Assembly (NCBI RefSeq): GCF_000001735.4
Contig: NC_003075.7
Coordinates: 11,967,001-12,031,000 of the forward strand
DNA: 64,000 bases
Origin: Arabidopsis thaliana
Taxonomy: Eukaryota > Streptophyta > Magnoliopsida > Brassicales > Brassicaceae
Reading direction: 5' to 3'
How positions within the stretch are numbered: position 1 is the stretch's first letter; every line of letters begins with the position of its first letter. Positions 51,374 through 63,120 of this stretch are shown here, piece by piece. Under the pieces are notes generated by a model. It did no database searches, was not told where the DNA came from, and was given only the letters and a program-made list of their open reading frames with translations. A program made the position numbers and the translations under genes.

Positions 51374-51970
51374 TTCTCTAATCTTTGCATGAGCTTCCCC
51401 ATGTGTCGTCATGGTGGGGCTAACAACTGGCTCTAACCGTCTTTTTGGATAACTTTAGCCATCTCGTTGCGACAAAGAGACACAGATTCGGCTCTAACCG
51501 AACCTAACTCACGTACTGTAGTTGTCAGTCGAACCTAAAGCAATACGGTTTAGTTTCGGTTCAATTTAATGTCATTCGACTCGATTACTCGGTTTAGTTA
51601 TTAGACCTGTGAAACTCGAGAGGCTTCTTCGCTTGAATCGTCGTGAACAAGGACAACAAACGCAGGTATTGATGGAACCGGAGGAGTCAGAGAGTCCCAT
51701 GTTGATCCATAAGGATGTTAAAAAGGGCTGAAATTTGTGATCAGGTCCAGGTCCATTAAAAATATCGGGCTAAAATTGGGCTGGCCTGTTACAGAGCTTT
51801 TATTTTTTTCTTCTTCTTTTACGTTAAGCGACGTCGTATCTTGTAAACAACAAAACACGAGTACTGTTTTTTCTTCTTCTTTCTCCTTCAATCTCTTCCT
51901 CAAATCACTCTTTTTGGGGTTCGTTTTGTTTGTGTTGTAAGCATCCCTGTTGTGCATTTCGTTTATCCAG

Positions 51971-52281
51971 GTTCGTATTGCTTACCTAAACAAGTTCAAG
52001 TTTTCGATTTTGGTTTCTAGGTGTTTACCAGTTTCGCCATTTTGTGGTTTATTGTTTGGATAATTTGATTTCTTTGGATTTTGCTGATACCCATTTGTGT
52101 GTATAGAAATTTGATTAATCTGGATACTAAATTTCGTTTGGAGAAACATTGAACCAAAGGAATGCGAAATCTTTTGATGATGATTGAATAGTTTTAGTGC
52201 CTGCTAATACTTTAGAACAGAGTCAATTTTTTAAGGTCATGTTATAGAATCTGAGTCTACTTGTCATTTGCTTTGGAACAG
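51971..52281 (+). other. Probable 5' leader intron of PYR4
   Basis: Donor TCCAG|GTTCGT at 51970/51971 and acceptor GGAACAG|GTGAA at 52281/52282 bracket a T-rich sequence. The spliced leader would continue 33 bases to the ATG at 52315. Inferred from splice signals only. Confidence 0.5.
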
Positions 52282-52314
52282 GTGAATTCTTGCAAAGCCT
52301 TGAGCAGCTTTCAG

Positions 52315-54200
52315 ATGATAAAGACTTTGGTCTCTCCTTATAGTGTATGTACTCTACCTCCACCACTCTTTGAGTCTTATTCTTGTTTAGTTCAATCCAC
52401 GTGATCCAGTTTTAATTTTATTTAATTCCTCCTATGCGTCTGTTAAAGTCAACTATTTTATTCTTTATGTAGGGATTTGGATCTCAGAAGTTGAAGTTTG
52501 ACAGATCTTCTGAGAAAGTGAAGACGAGAGCAGTAAGAATGGAGCTCACAATCACTCAACCTGATGATTGGCATCTTCATCTCCGTGACGGTGATCTTCT
52601 TCATGCTGTTGTTCCCCACAGGTCTTATAAACATCCTGCAATCTTTCTTTTCTTTCCTTGCTTTACTTTGTTTTGCAGCCACTTTTTTGTTTGCTATTGG
52701 TGTTTCTTGTGGAACCATTGTTTGTTATGTATGAATTCCTCAATCACAATCTTGTGCTGGCGTTGATGCTTGTGCTGTACATGATGGTTAATGGTGTATG
52801 TAATTATGTGCAGTGCGAGTAATTTTAAGAGAGCGATTGTGATGCCGAATCTGAAGCCTCCTGTCACCTCCACTGCAGCTGCCATTATTTACCGGAAATT
52901 TATCATGAAAGCTTTGCCATCTGAGAGTAGCTTTGATCCACTTATGACACTTTATTTGACTGACAAAACTCTACCTGAAGAGATCAGGCTTGCAAGTAAG
53001 TACCTGTGCTTTCTCCATCTTGTTGCAAACTAATCAGATACATTTTCATCTTTCTGATTGAGATTCTACTTGCTAATGTTCAGTTTATGCATATATGATC
53101 TTGTTATTAGGGGAAAGTGGTGTGGTTTATGCGGTGAAGCTGTACCCTGCCGGAGCAACAACCAACTCTCAAGATGGTGTCACGGATCTCTTTGGAAAAT
53201 GCTTACCGGTACTAGAAGAGATGGTCAAACAAAACATGCCTTTGCTGGTAAATAAATCATACACCACATAGACTTGTATTTTTGTCTTTGTCTTGTCTGA
53301 GGAATGTTTTGATTAGGTTCATGGGGAGGTCACAGATCCGAGTATCGATGTCTTTGACCGCGAGAAAATCTTCATTGAGACAGTTCTGCAGCCTCTAATC
53401 CAACGCCTTCCGCAGCTGAAAGTAGTGATGGAACACATCACAACCATGGATGCTGTGAATTTTGTTGAATCTTGCAAAGAAGGTTTTGTTACTATCTTAT
53501 TTTCATTTCTTGTCTTTTGGTTTTTGTTAATCTGCATAGCTCATAACATTTTGTTGATTATAGGGTCTGTGGGTGCAACAGTCACACCACAACATCTCCT
53601 TCTCAACAGGAACGCCCTTTTCCAAGGTGGATTACAACCTCACAACTACTGTCTTCCCGTTCTCAAAAGAGAAATACATAGTATGTTCTTCACTTTCCTT
53701 TTGAACATTAATATTTCATTTTTTCAGCAGCTTTCGGAAGATCATTGCTTTTACTTCATTGTACAGGAGAAGCCATTGTCAAAGCTGTAACTAGTGGAAG
53801 CAAGAAGTTCTTCCTCGGCACAGATAGTGCTCCACATGAACGGAGTAGAAAAGAATCATCCTGCGGATGTGCTGGTATTTACAGCGCTCCCATTGCCTTG
53901 TCCCTATACGCCAAGGTCTTTGATGAGGTAAACTGTGTAACTTCAAACAGTTTACTTTCCCGGTTTGTGATTCCTTATGTTCATAACTTTAACTTCTTTA
54001 ACATTCAGGCGGGTGCGCTGGACAAGTTGGAAGCTTTCACCAGTTTCAATGGACCTGATTTCTATGGCCTTCCGAGAAACTCGTCAAAGATCACACTGAA
54101 GAAATCTCCTTGGAAGGTTCCAGACGTTTTCAACTTCCCATTCGGAGAGATCGTCCCTATGTTTGCTGGAGAAACCCTTCAATGGCAACCGTTGAAATAA
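52315..54200 (+). CDS. PYR4: Dihydroorotase PYR4
   Basis: Eight exons: 52315-52344, 52473-52621, 52814-52995, 53111-53247, 53317-53482, 53564-53680, 53767-53927, 54009-54200, joining to 377 codons plus TAA. Third enzyme of de novo pyrimidine synthesis, closing carbamoyl-aspartate to dihydroorotate; the plant enzyme acts in organelles. The metal-binding HLHLRDG follows DDW near residue 43. The lysine that is carboxylated lies in YAVKLYPAG. Further ligand regions are LVHGEVTD and MEHITT, and the catalytic loop [14 protein letters not shown]. About 30 residues before MELTITQ form a basic, Ser-rich presequence. It resembles the bacterial class II (PyrC) form, a separate protein rather than a CAD fusion. 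Confidence 0.97.
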
Positions 54201-54375
54201 TGTGGTGATTTGAAGTTGTCAAATTTTTTCTCCCAAATAAGTGAACTCGTGTACCTTTTGGATTGAATTTTCTTACGGCTGAGTTATGCCCTGCATTTTT
54301 TGAGGAATAAAAGCAAGATACTGACCAATAATGTTTATTTTGTGTTTGAATCTGTCTATTTTCTCTATATTGAAT

Positions 54376-56467
54376 CTAAATGACAGTATAATTCTCAATC
54401 AGTGTGGGTCTGATTCCTAGTCCTCCCGACGAAGATGTTCCATTCTCGTAAAGGCTAGGCAGAAATGCTGTTGGGTGAAGTGTAGATGGACTCATTGGCC
54501 AAGGTATGCGTTCCTCCATATTCACTGATCCGCCTAGATTCGGTTCTTCTGTAGATGGGTCCATGTAAGAGACTTTCGCGTTAGTTTCATCTTCAGTTAT
54601 CATGTCTGTAGATGTTTGCATTTTCCCAGCAGAATGGTCCGGTAAACTGGAAGTCTTGTCTTCCTCGTAAGACTTTGTAAGTGAACTGTCTCTGCTCTTG
54701 GAATTTGAGGACTTTCTCTGCATATGCATAAACTTTTATTTCGGATATTTCTGCCAAAACACTCAAGAAACCAAGAAACCGTAAGAGTAGAGAGATACCT
54801 GCATCGGCTTTGTGGGAGACGAATCTGCTAGAATTGGCTGAACAGCTTGAGCTTCGTCTGTTCTTCTTATTTGTGAAGCTTGTTTTCTAGTGTTATCGCG
54901 CATCTTGATGTTGATTTCCTTACTTGAAGGGTATTTTGGTAGACAAGATGGATCACAAGCCAATGGCTCAGTTTTGAAGTACTGTTTCACAGTGAAGAGT
55001 ATAATCAGTTGAAGTCACAAGAACAACATTTTTGTCAGAGGAATACGTAAAGTCCAAACTTACTTTACTCTTGAGAGCACTAGCTGCAGTGCCTCGGAAA
55101 TCTGGATCTATTGAGAGCAAAGTTTCTAAGAGCGAAATAACTGAAGCTGGAAACTGTTTAAATGTCTCTGCTATATGTGATCCATATGGATAGATGGGTC
55201 TCAGTGGAGTTGAAAGCTGTAGCTTTAGTTTTGTCCAATAATCATCTGAAGGCGATCCACACAACTTGAATATCTTGTGCAGTTGGTCTGTCTTAACATG
55301 AGAATACAGAGAACAAAAATCTGAAGCTTTGCTTATCTGGTAAGAACAAGAGTGATAGGAATCTAATTGCTTACCTCATTTTTTCCTGGAAGAATAGGCT
55401 TTCCGGCATATAATTCACCTATTACGCAGCCTGTGCTCCACAAGTCAACTCCAATACCGTAATGAGAAGCTCCAAGCAAAAGCTCAGGAGGTCGATACCA
55501 TAGAGTTGCAACATGGGTTGTCAAAGGAACACTGTTATGAGGATCGAAGAACGTAGCTAACCCAAAATCTGCAATCTTGAGGACTCCATCACCGTTGATC
55601 AGAAGGTTCGAGCTTTTCATATCCCGATGGAGTACATGATTAGTGTGACAATGATCAAGCCCTCTTAAGAGCTGCCTCATGTAGCATTTAACCTGAACAG
55701 AGAAGAAGAAGAAGAAGAGAGTACCTGAGAATTTGACACCAAGTAATGAAGAGAGTGTGAATAGAAGCGATAAAGAATACCTGAGGTTCTGAGAAATGTA
55801 CACCGAGTAATGAAGAGAGTCCCAAGAGGTCATGTTCCATGTACTCAAAGATCAGGTAAAGGGTAGAGGAATCGTGGTCTACAAGCATTAACCCTTCTAA
55901 TTTGATGACATTGGGATGATCCAACTTGCGCAGGATTATGATCTCTCTGGCTATACATTTGATGCTTTCTGAGTTGTTGATATCGAACCGGATTCTCTTC
56001 AAAGCCACGGTCTTGTTACGAAGAAGATCTCTAGCTTTGAACACCTTACTGAATGTTCCTCCCCCAATCTGTTGCAAATACAGAGAATAAGTCTCTTTAT
56101 CATATGAGAATCAATAAAGAAAGGAAGAGAAAGAGCGAGAGACTTGTTCTTGCTTCTCAAAGTGAGATTCACGACCAGGGGTCCAACCAACAAGGGCTTC
56201 ACCAGCTACAGAAATAAGCCACGGTGGCCAACCAGAGGCAGCTAATTCCGATGAGCGAGGATGAACATTAACAACGAGAATACTTTCTTCTCTCTTCAGC
56301 TCCTTTGGACCTAATTTATCACTCATCTTCAACAATTCTGTCACCTTTTGGGCTTGATCATTTGCTATTCTTCTTTCTGATGGAAGAGTATGGAAACGAG
56401 GACGGTTTTCCGGCAATCCTGTTGGTGCCGCCGGTTTATTCCTCCGATAAGAAATGATACAACCCAT
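54376..56467 (-). CDS. CDK-like Ser/Thr protein kinase (At4g22940 type)
   Basis: Six exons in transcript order: 56144-56467, 55781-56068, 55375-55692, 55064-55291, 54799-54981, 54376-54717, joining to 560 codons plus TAG. The start MGC suggests N-myristoylation with palmitoylation and membrane attachment. The kinase domain, about residues 108-390, has GGGTFSKVFKARD, VALKRI with the catalytic Lys, HRDMKSSNLL, DFGLATFF and the activation segment TTHVATLWYRPPELLLG. The helix that is PSTAIRE in CDK1 reads ESIKCIARE. It belongs to the plant CDKC-like group with N- and C-terminal extensions. The C-terminal ~170 residues are Ser/Lys-rich and low in structure. Some reference models may be shorter at the C terminus. 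Cyclin partner unknown. Confidence 0.9.
55725..55820 (-). repeat. Duplicated exon-2 end inside the kinase intron
   Basis: The end of exon 2 (ACTCTCTTCATTACTCGGTG...TTTCTCAG, 55820-55790) recurs 56 bp downstream in the intron (ACTCTCTTCATTACTTGGTG...ATTCTCAG, about 55756-55725). The intronic copy ends in CTCAG|GTACTC, a good donor. Use of that donor would add 56 bases, which shifts the frame. Confidence 0.75.
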
Positions 56468-56945
56468 ATTGACCAAAAGCTTGAAAGCCACGGCACTGAA
56501 TGTATTACAAAGAGATACATTGTGAATGAATATGATGATGAAATTAGAGAGAGAATATCGAAAGTGCAATACACAAACGCAAACTATACAATAAAAGTGA
56601 AAAAGAAATGTCTGAACAGAATTGAATTCGCCGGAAAGCGACAGTACGCAATCCAACTTATTCGTTACAGAGACCCCACTCCTAAAGGCTTATGTCCCTA
56701 ATCATTTTTATTCTCTCTGTATGTTACGTAACTAAATACTTAAACCGATTCAGTTTAGTTCGGTTTGTTCAAGTCCTAATAGATACAAGTAATGGAACTG
56801 TAAGTTACAGGTAAATTTTTAAGTTTAACTCTTTGATTAAGAACATATTAATTATTACATCTCAATTTTTTTGGACGAAAATATATAAAGATAAAAAGTT
56901 CTTACATCATATAGTTAAAACATTCTTTTTGAAGAAGTTGTAAGA
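56468..56945. other. Kinase promoter and AGL19 3' flank
   Basis: A 478 bp gap between two minus-strand genes. It holds the kinase leader and promoter and the end of AGL19. No further element is identified. Confidence 0.4.
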
Positions 56946-59900
56946 TTAATTTTGAGGAGGGAATTTTTTGGATTGTCTTGTCTCAGGAGGTCCAATGAAC
57001 AAACCAGTCTCCACTTCCATATTGTCATCTATGTTCACTTCTGATGATGATAACGTTGATTGTGATGATGCTATTGTTGCTGTTCCCATTCCAAGCCACT
57101 TTTATTTTCACAATTTCACCGAAAAAACTCTTCTACTCAGCAACATATTAACATATCATAAAAATAATACCTTTTATAAGATGCTAAAACTGTACCTTCT
57201 CCTTCAGATCTTTATTTTCCTTAACGAGATTCCTCTCCTAGTAAGATTTTGACAAGGAACAGTTATATGAAGTATTAATAACGAGATACAGGATGACTCT
57301 ATATATATGTAATTACATTTAGAGAAAGCAAAAAAAAGTTTAAGTATGAATTGTGTTTTACCTCTGCCTTCAACTTCTCAATTTCTTCACGGAGTAATTG
57401 GTACTGAAAATAATTGAATATACGAACAATCTATAAGCAAATTTCCACATTATTAATAGATTATGAAGACATTTGCATGTATATTCCAAGGAATCTTTCA
57501 ACTAAGTATCCTAACACTAAGTGCGTTGTTGATACTCATTGTTTCAATGTTATATTGAGGAATCATCAATAAAATTACTCAATGTTGCATGGCCTCAATG
57601 AGGCTGATGATATGATTAGTGAGGCCATGCAAACCATTCACAATTTCACATAGACATTAAATAAAGAACGCATGCATGCATGATTAGCGAGACCATGCAA
57701 ACCATTCAATTGTTAACGGTATTGCATATATAATAATAACTAAAAATGATGAATTTTTTTTTGCTAAATGAATTGAATCTAGGTTTTAACTATATCTTTT
57801 AATTACTTGTGTAGATCACTAGATTAGTATGGTAAAATTATTTTTGTAAACGCAAAGAGCCAAACACATGTATAATAACTTCCATCATATTAAGTAAACA
57901 TAAAATTTTCTCATCAAATCTTAATATTCTAAAATTGCGGAAAAACGATTATAGTATCTTAATCCTAATTTCCATTATCACTGGAAATGAGTATAAATAA
58001 TACCTTCTTGGCTCTTATCCTGCTCAAGCTTCGGTCCAACTGATTCTCTAACTGTTGCAGCTCCTCGATGGAACATGCATCAATGCCTTCTCCAAGCAAT
58101 TTTCTGCAATTATTCAACAATCAAAGTATCTTATAGTTCGTTTATAATTTTATATAAACGTTTCTCATAAGAAATTTTGAGTTTCAAAACCGTTTAGATA
58201 TCTCTAGCTGTTCAATCTTTTTTGTCAATCCAGATGTTTCGTCTCTCGCTTGCTGTCAAGTAAAAGTAGTATAGTCGGTTAAATATTTGGAACACACAAA
58301 AAAAATATTTATAAAAAATATCGTACGTTTACAATATGTAAAACCCGAAATATGAATGAGAATTTACCTGAGAATTATCATTTCTCTTATGATTATTCCC
58401 AATTTCTTTTATTCGTCTCTGATAGCGTTCAATTGTTGCTGCTATACTGAAATGAATCAAATGAAAATAAAAGAAACGAAAATGTGGAGTCAAAACCAAT
58501 TGAAGCTATATATGCATATATGTGTGAAAAGTATATACTTATGTGACTAAATAAATAAATTCCATTTATTTATTGACATTTAGAATATATATCATCATGA
58601 TTTATGACCGTTAAATATTGAAACTGAACTGTGAACGAAGAGAATCACAGAGAATCATGCAGATATGGCTTAGTTGCATTGTTCCCAAAAGTTAGGATAT
58701 GATCTCATGTTTCGAGGACCATATATAATATATACATGTTTATTTTCTAAACAAAATAATAGGTTATATGAAAACAAAAGAGTGTTCCTCTTTACTTCAA
58801 AATGCAGAAAATATCAAATATATTGTATTTAAGATTTATGATTCAAATCATGCATCAATATTTTACATGGCTACGCCAATATACATATAAAGAGACAAGT
58901 ATATATAGATGCACATGGACACGCTCAAATCGAAATATTGAAATTAATAAGCTAAACCTTTAGAGTATCATTAAGCAGTGCGATAACAACAAGGATTATG
59001 TGGTTAAGAATACCTAGTTAATTGTGATTAACCTCTCTTGAGTTTGCTCAAAAGACATTTCATAGTTAATTGTTAAGTGCTTAATCCTTTATAATCAAAT
59101 CTATATTTATTCAGCATAAATTATATCCCAAAGAATAAAATAAGAGAAAACGTAGAAAGAATTAAAATAATTCTGATCTACACACATGCGATGACTTCTC
59201 TACAGTTAATGCTCAATTAAATCACGGTGTGTGTTAAAATTAAGCAAAATAGTACCTCTTAATTTGTTGCTAAATTTTACATATTCATGCATACATATAA
59301 AGTTTCCCATATATATACATCCACATACACATATACAAAAGAAGCATCTGTAATTTTGTAAACTCGCATGAATGAGAATGTGTTATATCATGAACTCATC
59401 ATGTCTGATTTAAACATGTGCAAATATATTTATTGATATGTATAATGCAAACCATGATCAAAACTAGCATTATTTACTACAATGCTTCGTCTCATCCCTA
59501 GCATTATGTAGATATATCTGTCATCATCATATATGATATATTTCTACTGACACACACACTGTATATGCATTTGTATTACAGCAGGGCGAGATACATGTGG
59601 ACATATATATCCAAATAAGGAAATTTATTGTTAATCCTGAAAATGACTATTTTCTAAATTTATAAACATGTTGATAGTATGTACAGTCCTAATTTGAACA
59701 ATATAAGGACACTTTATATACTCAAAATTAAGTCATAGATATTGTTACATACACATAGCCTAGCAGTAGCACTGGTGTCAAACTCATCTTTCTTACAAAC
59801 GGATAAACATCAAGTATCTCAAAATAAAAGTTGTTTGCATTTCAAAATATCTCAGTAAATAGAGAAAGTCAGAAAGATCAACTCATCTACAGCGAAAAAT

Positions 59901-60421
59901 GGATGGCTCATAACAAGTATACATATACTTGATATACACACACGTTTCATAGGTTGTAGTGCCATAAAAATCTGATGACTACAACTACAAAAAGTATCAT
60001 TAGTGTCAGTCCTATAAAAGTAGTCTAATTTCTTACTCCGATCTACTTTTATATGAAAACAAAATCACCATTATATAACTCTCTTATCAGATCTTGATAA
60101 TCATATAACCAAAAAATCCAATGAATCTACTTATTACGGTGAAAATTGGACCCGATTAGCCCCTCTAGTCGAATCGGATCCAAAAATTGATCAGTGCAAA
60201 TCGTTTTTTCACAAGTAAATAAACAAAAAAGGGACATACCTAGAGCTAGAGAACTCATAGAGTTTGGATCTTGGAGAGAAGATAACCAAAGCAACTTCAG
60301 CATCACAAAGGACCGATAATTCGAAGGCTTTCTTCAAGAGTCCATTTCTTCTCTTCGAAAACGTCACTTGCCTGCTTGTTGCGTTCTCTATCCTCTTCAT
60401 CTCCGTTTTGCCCCTCACCAT
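56946..60421 (-). CDS. AGL19: MADS-box transcription factor AGL19
   Basis: Seven exons in transcript order: 60240-60421, 58368-58446, 58191-58252, 58004-58103, 57362-57403, 57196-57237, 56946-57098, joining to 219 codons plus TAA. This is a type II MIKC protein of the SOC1/TM3 clade. The MADS domain (residues 1-60) has [43 protein letters not shown] in short words: [36 protein letters not shown]. The intervening and keratin-like coiled coil region follows, with LEISKRKLLGEG and [15 protein letters not shown]. The C terminus ends in PPQN. AGL19 promotes flowering after vernalisation and is repressed by Polycomb. Intron 1 (58447-60239) is 1.8 kb, as usual for this clade. Fits At4g22950. Confidence 0.97.
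57586..57708. repeat. Inverted and direct repeats in an AGL19 intron
   Basis: A perfect 12 bp inverted repeat, TGCATGGCCTCA (57586-57597) and TGAGGCCATGCA (57620-57631), overlaps a 29 bp direct repeat atgattag(t/c)gag(g/a)ccatgc... at 57612-57640 and 57680-57708 with two mismatches. All lie in the intron between exons 4 and 5. Confidence 0.8.
59611..59620. promoter_or_regulatory. Perfect CArG box in AGL19 intron 1
   Basis: CCAAATAAGG fits CC(A/T)6GG, the MADS-protein binding site, and lies inside the 1.8 kb first intron. Related MADS genes have regulatory CArG boxes in the same intron. Binding here is inferred. Confidence 0.55.
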
Positions 60422-60455
60422 CCTTTACTTCTAGTTTATTCTTTATATAAATATT

Positions 60456-60688
60456 CTGTGTAAAATCACACAAGAGACAAGTATTTATTCAACCAAATAA
60501 AACGAATAGTAACCAGAAATTAGAACTATATATATGGATAATGGTTCAGATCAAGAACATAAAAGAAGAGACATACTCCAACTACAAAAGTGACCAAGAA
60601 CATAAAAGAAGATATGGATTTGAATTTATTTTTCTCTGTAAATAGAATATGGATCAACCACAAACAGAAGATGGAATTCGAGATTTAC
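60456..60688 (-). other. Possible 5' leader intron of AGL19
   Basis: On the minus strand the donor AATAGG|GTAAATC at 60689/60688 and the acceptor TTTTACACAG|AATA at 60456/60455 would remove 233 bases of leader, 34 bases upstream of the ATG. The leader exon would run from about 60880 to 60689 and starts in a CT-rich block. Splice-signal inference only. Confidence 0.45.
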
Positions 60689-61284
60689 CCTATTTGTAAG
60701 TATGAGCTTTGGATTGATGTGTCTCTCTATGTGTATAATCTATCTTCTATAAGTGAGTGGAGAGAGGAAAAATAGGCGAGATTTTGGGAAGAGGGTGTGA
60801 TAGAGATTCTTGGAAAGCCCTAGATTTATGATGAAGGAGGGGAGAGAAAGAAAGAAAGAAAAAAACTAAGTGTTTTTGATTGATAATTTGACATCATAGC
60901 CTTATTCTTTTTTGCATTATATATTAAATTTGCCATTTTCTCTTATGGCTACGGATAGTCTATATAAACCTAGACCTGCCTAGTAGTACATCACTTTTAT
61001 TTTTAGAAATTGCATTACGTAATTTCTTTCTTCTTTTGGTAAAAATTCTAATGCAAATTCAAGGCCAATCTATAATAGTAATAAAATATGTAAGTGCAAT
61101 AATTGTTGACGGGGGAAGAATAATCTATAATGAAGTGTGACAAGGAAAAGAATCATGCTATATATTATTTCGTTTTCGAATTTAATTGCATAATCAGTTT
61201 TTTTTTAAAATATTATATGTTACTCTAAAAGCCTATAACCAATAAACCCATAATTTATCTAACTTTGTACAATCGTAAGAAAAA

Positions 61285-61306
61285 ATATATATATATATAT
61301 ATATAT
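61285..61306. repeat. (AT)11 microsatellite
   Basis: Eleven uninterrupted AT units, flanked by an A run. Confidence 0.9.
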
Positions 61307-63120
61307 TCGTATCATATTTTTCTTAATTTTACATGATATTTTTGGTATATCTAGTCTAGGTATGGGTTAATTAATTTATATTGTTGGAGTAAATGCAAAC
61401 TTACATCTTAAACATAATTAAGTGAAGGAGATATATATTATGTAGGTAATGGGGGAGATCTTGGCACGTGTCCATATTAACCGACAACCTACAGATCCGG
61501 TGTCCGTCAAAGTGGGTTTCACTAGTGCCACCTGAGGACATCAAGCATCCTTGTCCGTTGCCAGCTCATATCGGACAAAATAAGTAGTTAGGACACACCG
61601 TCCGATCTTCGCTTCTCTTCAAACGTGCACCATCCGATCTTGTTATCTATTTTAAGAAATTAAAAGACTTCGACACAAAAATGGATACAAATTTATTTCA
61701 GTCACTTATGTGCATATTTAAGTCTATATATATCTGATCAGGAGATACAATATTAACAATTGCTGTTTTACTTCTTATAATAGTCTCTTGATTTAGAGAA
61801 GAAGTTGAAACAAAACTCGTTTTATATTTTCCACAGAAGAAGCAGAACTTTATGCGATAAATAAAAGAAGAGAACTTTAATCGTGTGATAAATAACCCGT
61901 CCGTACAATAAAAATTTATTATAACAACGACCTTCGCACAAATAAAACAGTAACACGTACTTGTATATGTTTTCAATTTCACATGTCAATATATGTCATC
62001 TTCGCCTCTTGTTTGATACGTTTCTTGTAATTTATAACCACCACCTTCTAGCTTTTTTACTTTATTCGTTTCCTCGATTTAAATATCTTATAATCTTTGG
62101 CATAAGCAAGTGGTTATCCACTATTGGATGCTTTTCACAATAATACGTTACAATAACATTTGTTTATTCTTACATATCTTGGAACAGGTGTCGCACGCTA
62201 GGAGAGGACCACATCCCTTTCACTAAATGAACGTACTAAAATGCTTTGTTAATTTGCATTTCCCTACAAAAATATAGAAAAAAAAACCTACGTGAGAATC
62301 AATGTAATGATATACTATAACATCTTCCCATAGTTGACGAAAAAGCAAGTGTAGGTTAGCCTAAAAGGAGTAGTTATTTACATCCAATTATCTAATATCC
62401 AAAATCTATCAATGGTCGTCTTCATATATTTGAATATTTCTACCTATATGTAATTTGAAAATTCAAACCAAAATATTCTCTTACGTAAGCTGGTTCCTTT
62501 ATGCTATTTGTGAAGTCACTACCCAATACAAATAAATTCTGCGTGAAACATCTGAACTAAAATCTTAAAATAATTCCATCGATCTTTTCTTATAGATAAA
62601 ACTTCAAACGATCTTGCTATACTGCTTTTTCGATGTTATATGATCTTTAGCATAACGTTTTAACTAATTTACTATTACCGTTTATATATGTCATAAAAGT
62701 TTTATTCTATTATAATATTATGGTACATGAGCTCCGCTGATAAATATTTGATTGGTCTCTAAAATCCATGATTAGAGTTTTTATTCACTAACAGTTGAAA
62801 GATTCGCCTACATAAGGGTAGGCGTAACATAAGGGTCAAATGTTGAATTTTATTTACACGCTTGAATAGAGCCACCAATACGGGACCAGCTTTGACCGTC
62901 ATAACAAACCCGGTTTACTAAAACCATACTAATTACGGTTTCGTCAAAATCAATTTTGTTTCTCGTCACTCAATGCTGCTTATAAAAGCCAGTCCCATGC
63001 TCACTTTTCTTGCTTCCTTGACACACTTCTTGAGAAATTTCAGCAAAGTGTGTCTTCTCCGATTTCGCAGACGGTTAGATCTCAACAAGCGATTCTCATC
63101 GTCGTGAACCTTCTTCTTTA

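Larger units (their letters stand above)
50970..52314. other. Divergent promoter region, SGR1 / PYR4
   Basis: 1.3 kb between opposite starts. It contains the SGR1 leader and promoter with a G-box (listed), and the PYR4 leader with a probable leader intron (listed). The middle part near 51490-51600 is rich in cggttcg/aaccgaa words. Confidence 0.5.
60422..63120. other. Upstream region of AGL19 and MINDY-like gene
   Basis: 2.7 kb between opposite starts, so a divergent promoter region. The first 450 bp hold the AGL19 leader. An (AT)11 run lies at 61285-61306. A GC-richer island at 61450-61640 contains CACGTG and several tgtccg/ccgatct words (see findings). The remainder is AT-rich without supportable genes. 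Confidence 0.45.

Noticed and set aside
56968-57252. 94-codon plus-strand ORF over the AGL19 3' exons
   Set aside because: Antisense to the last two coding exons of AGL19, which splice and translate perfectly on the minus strand.
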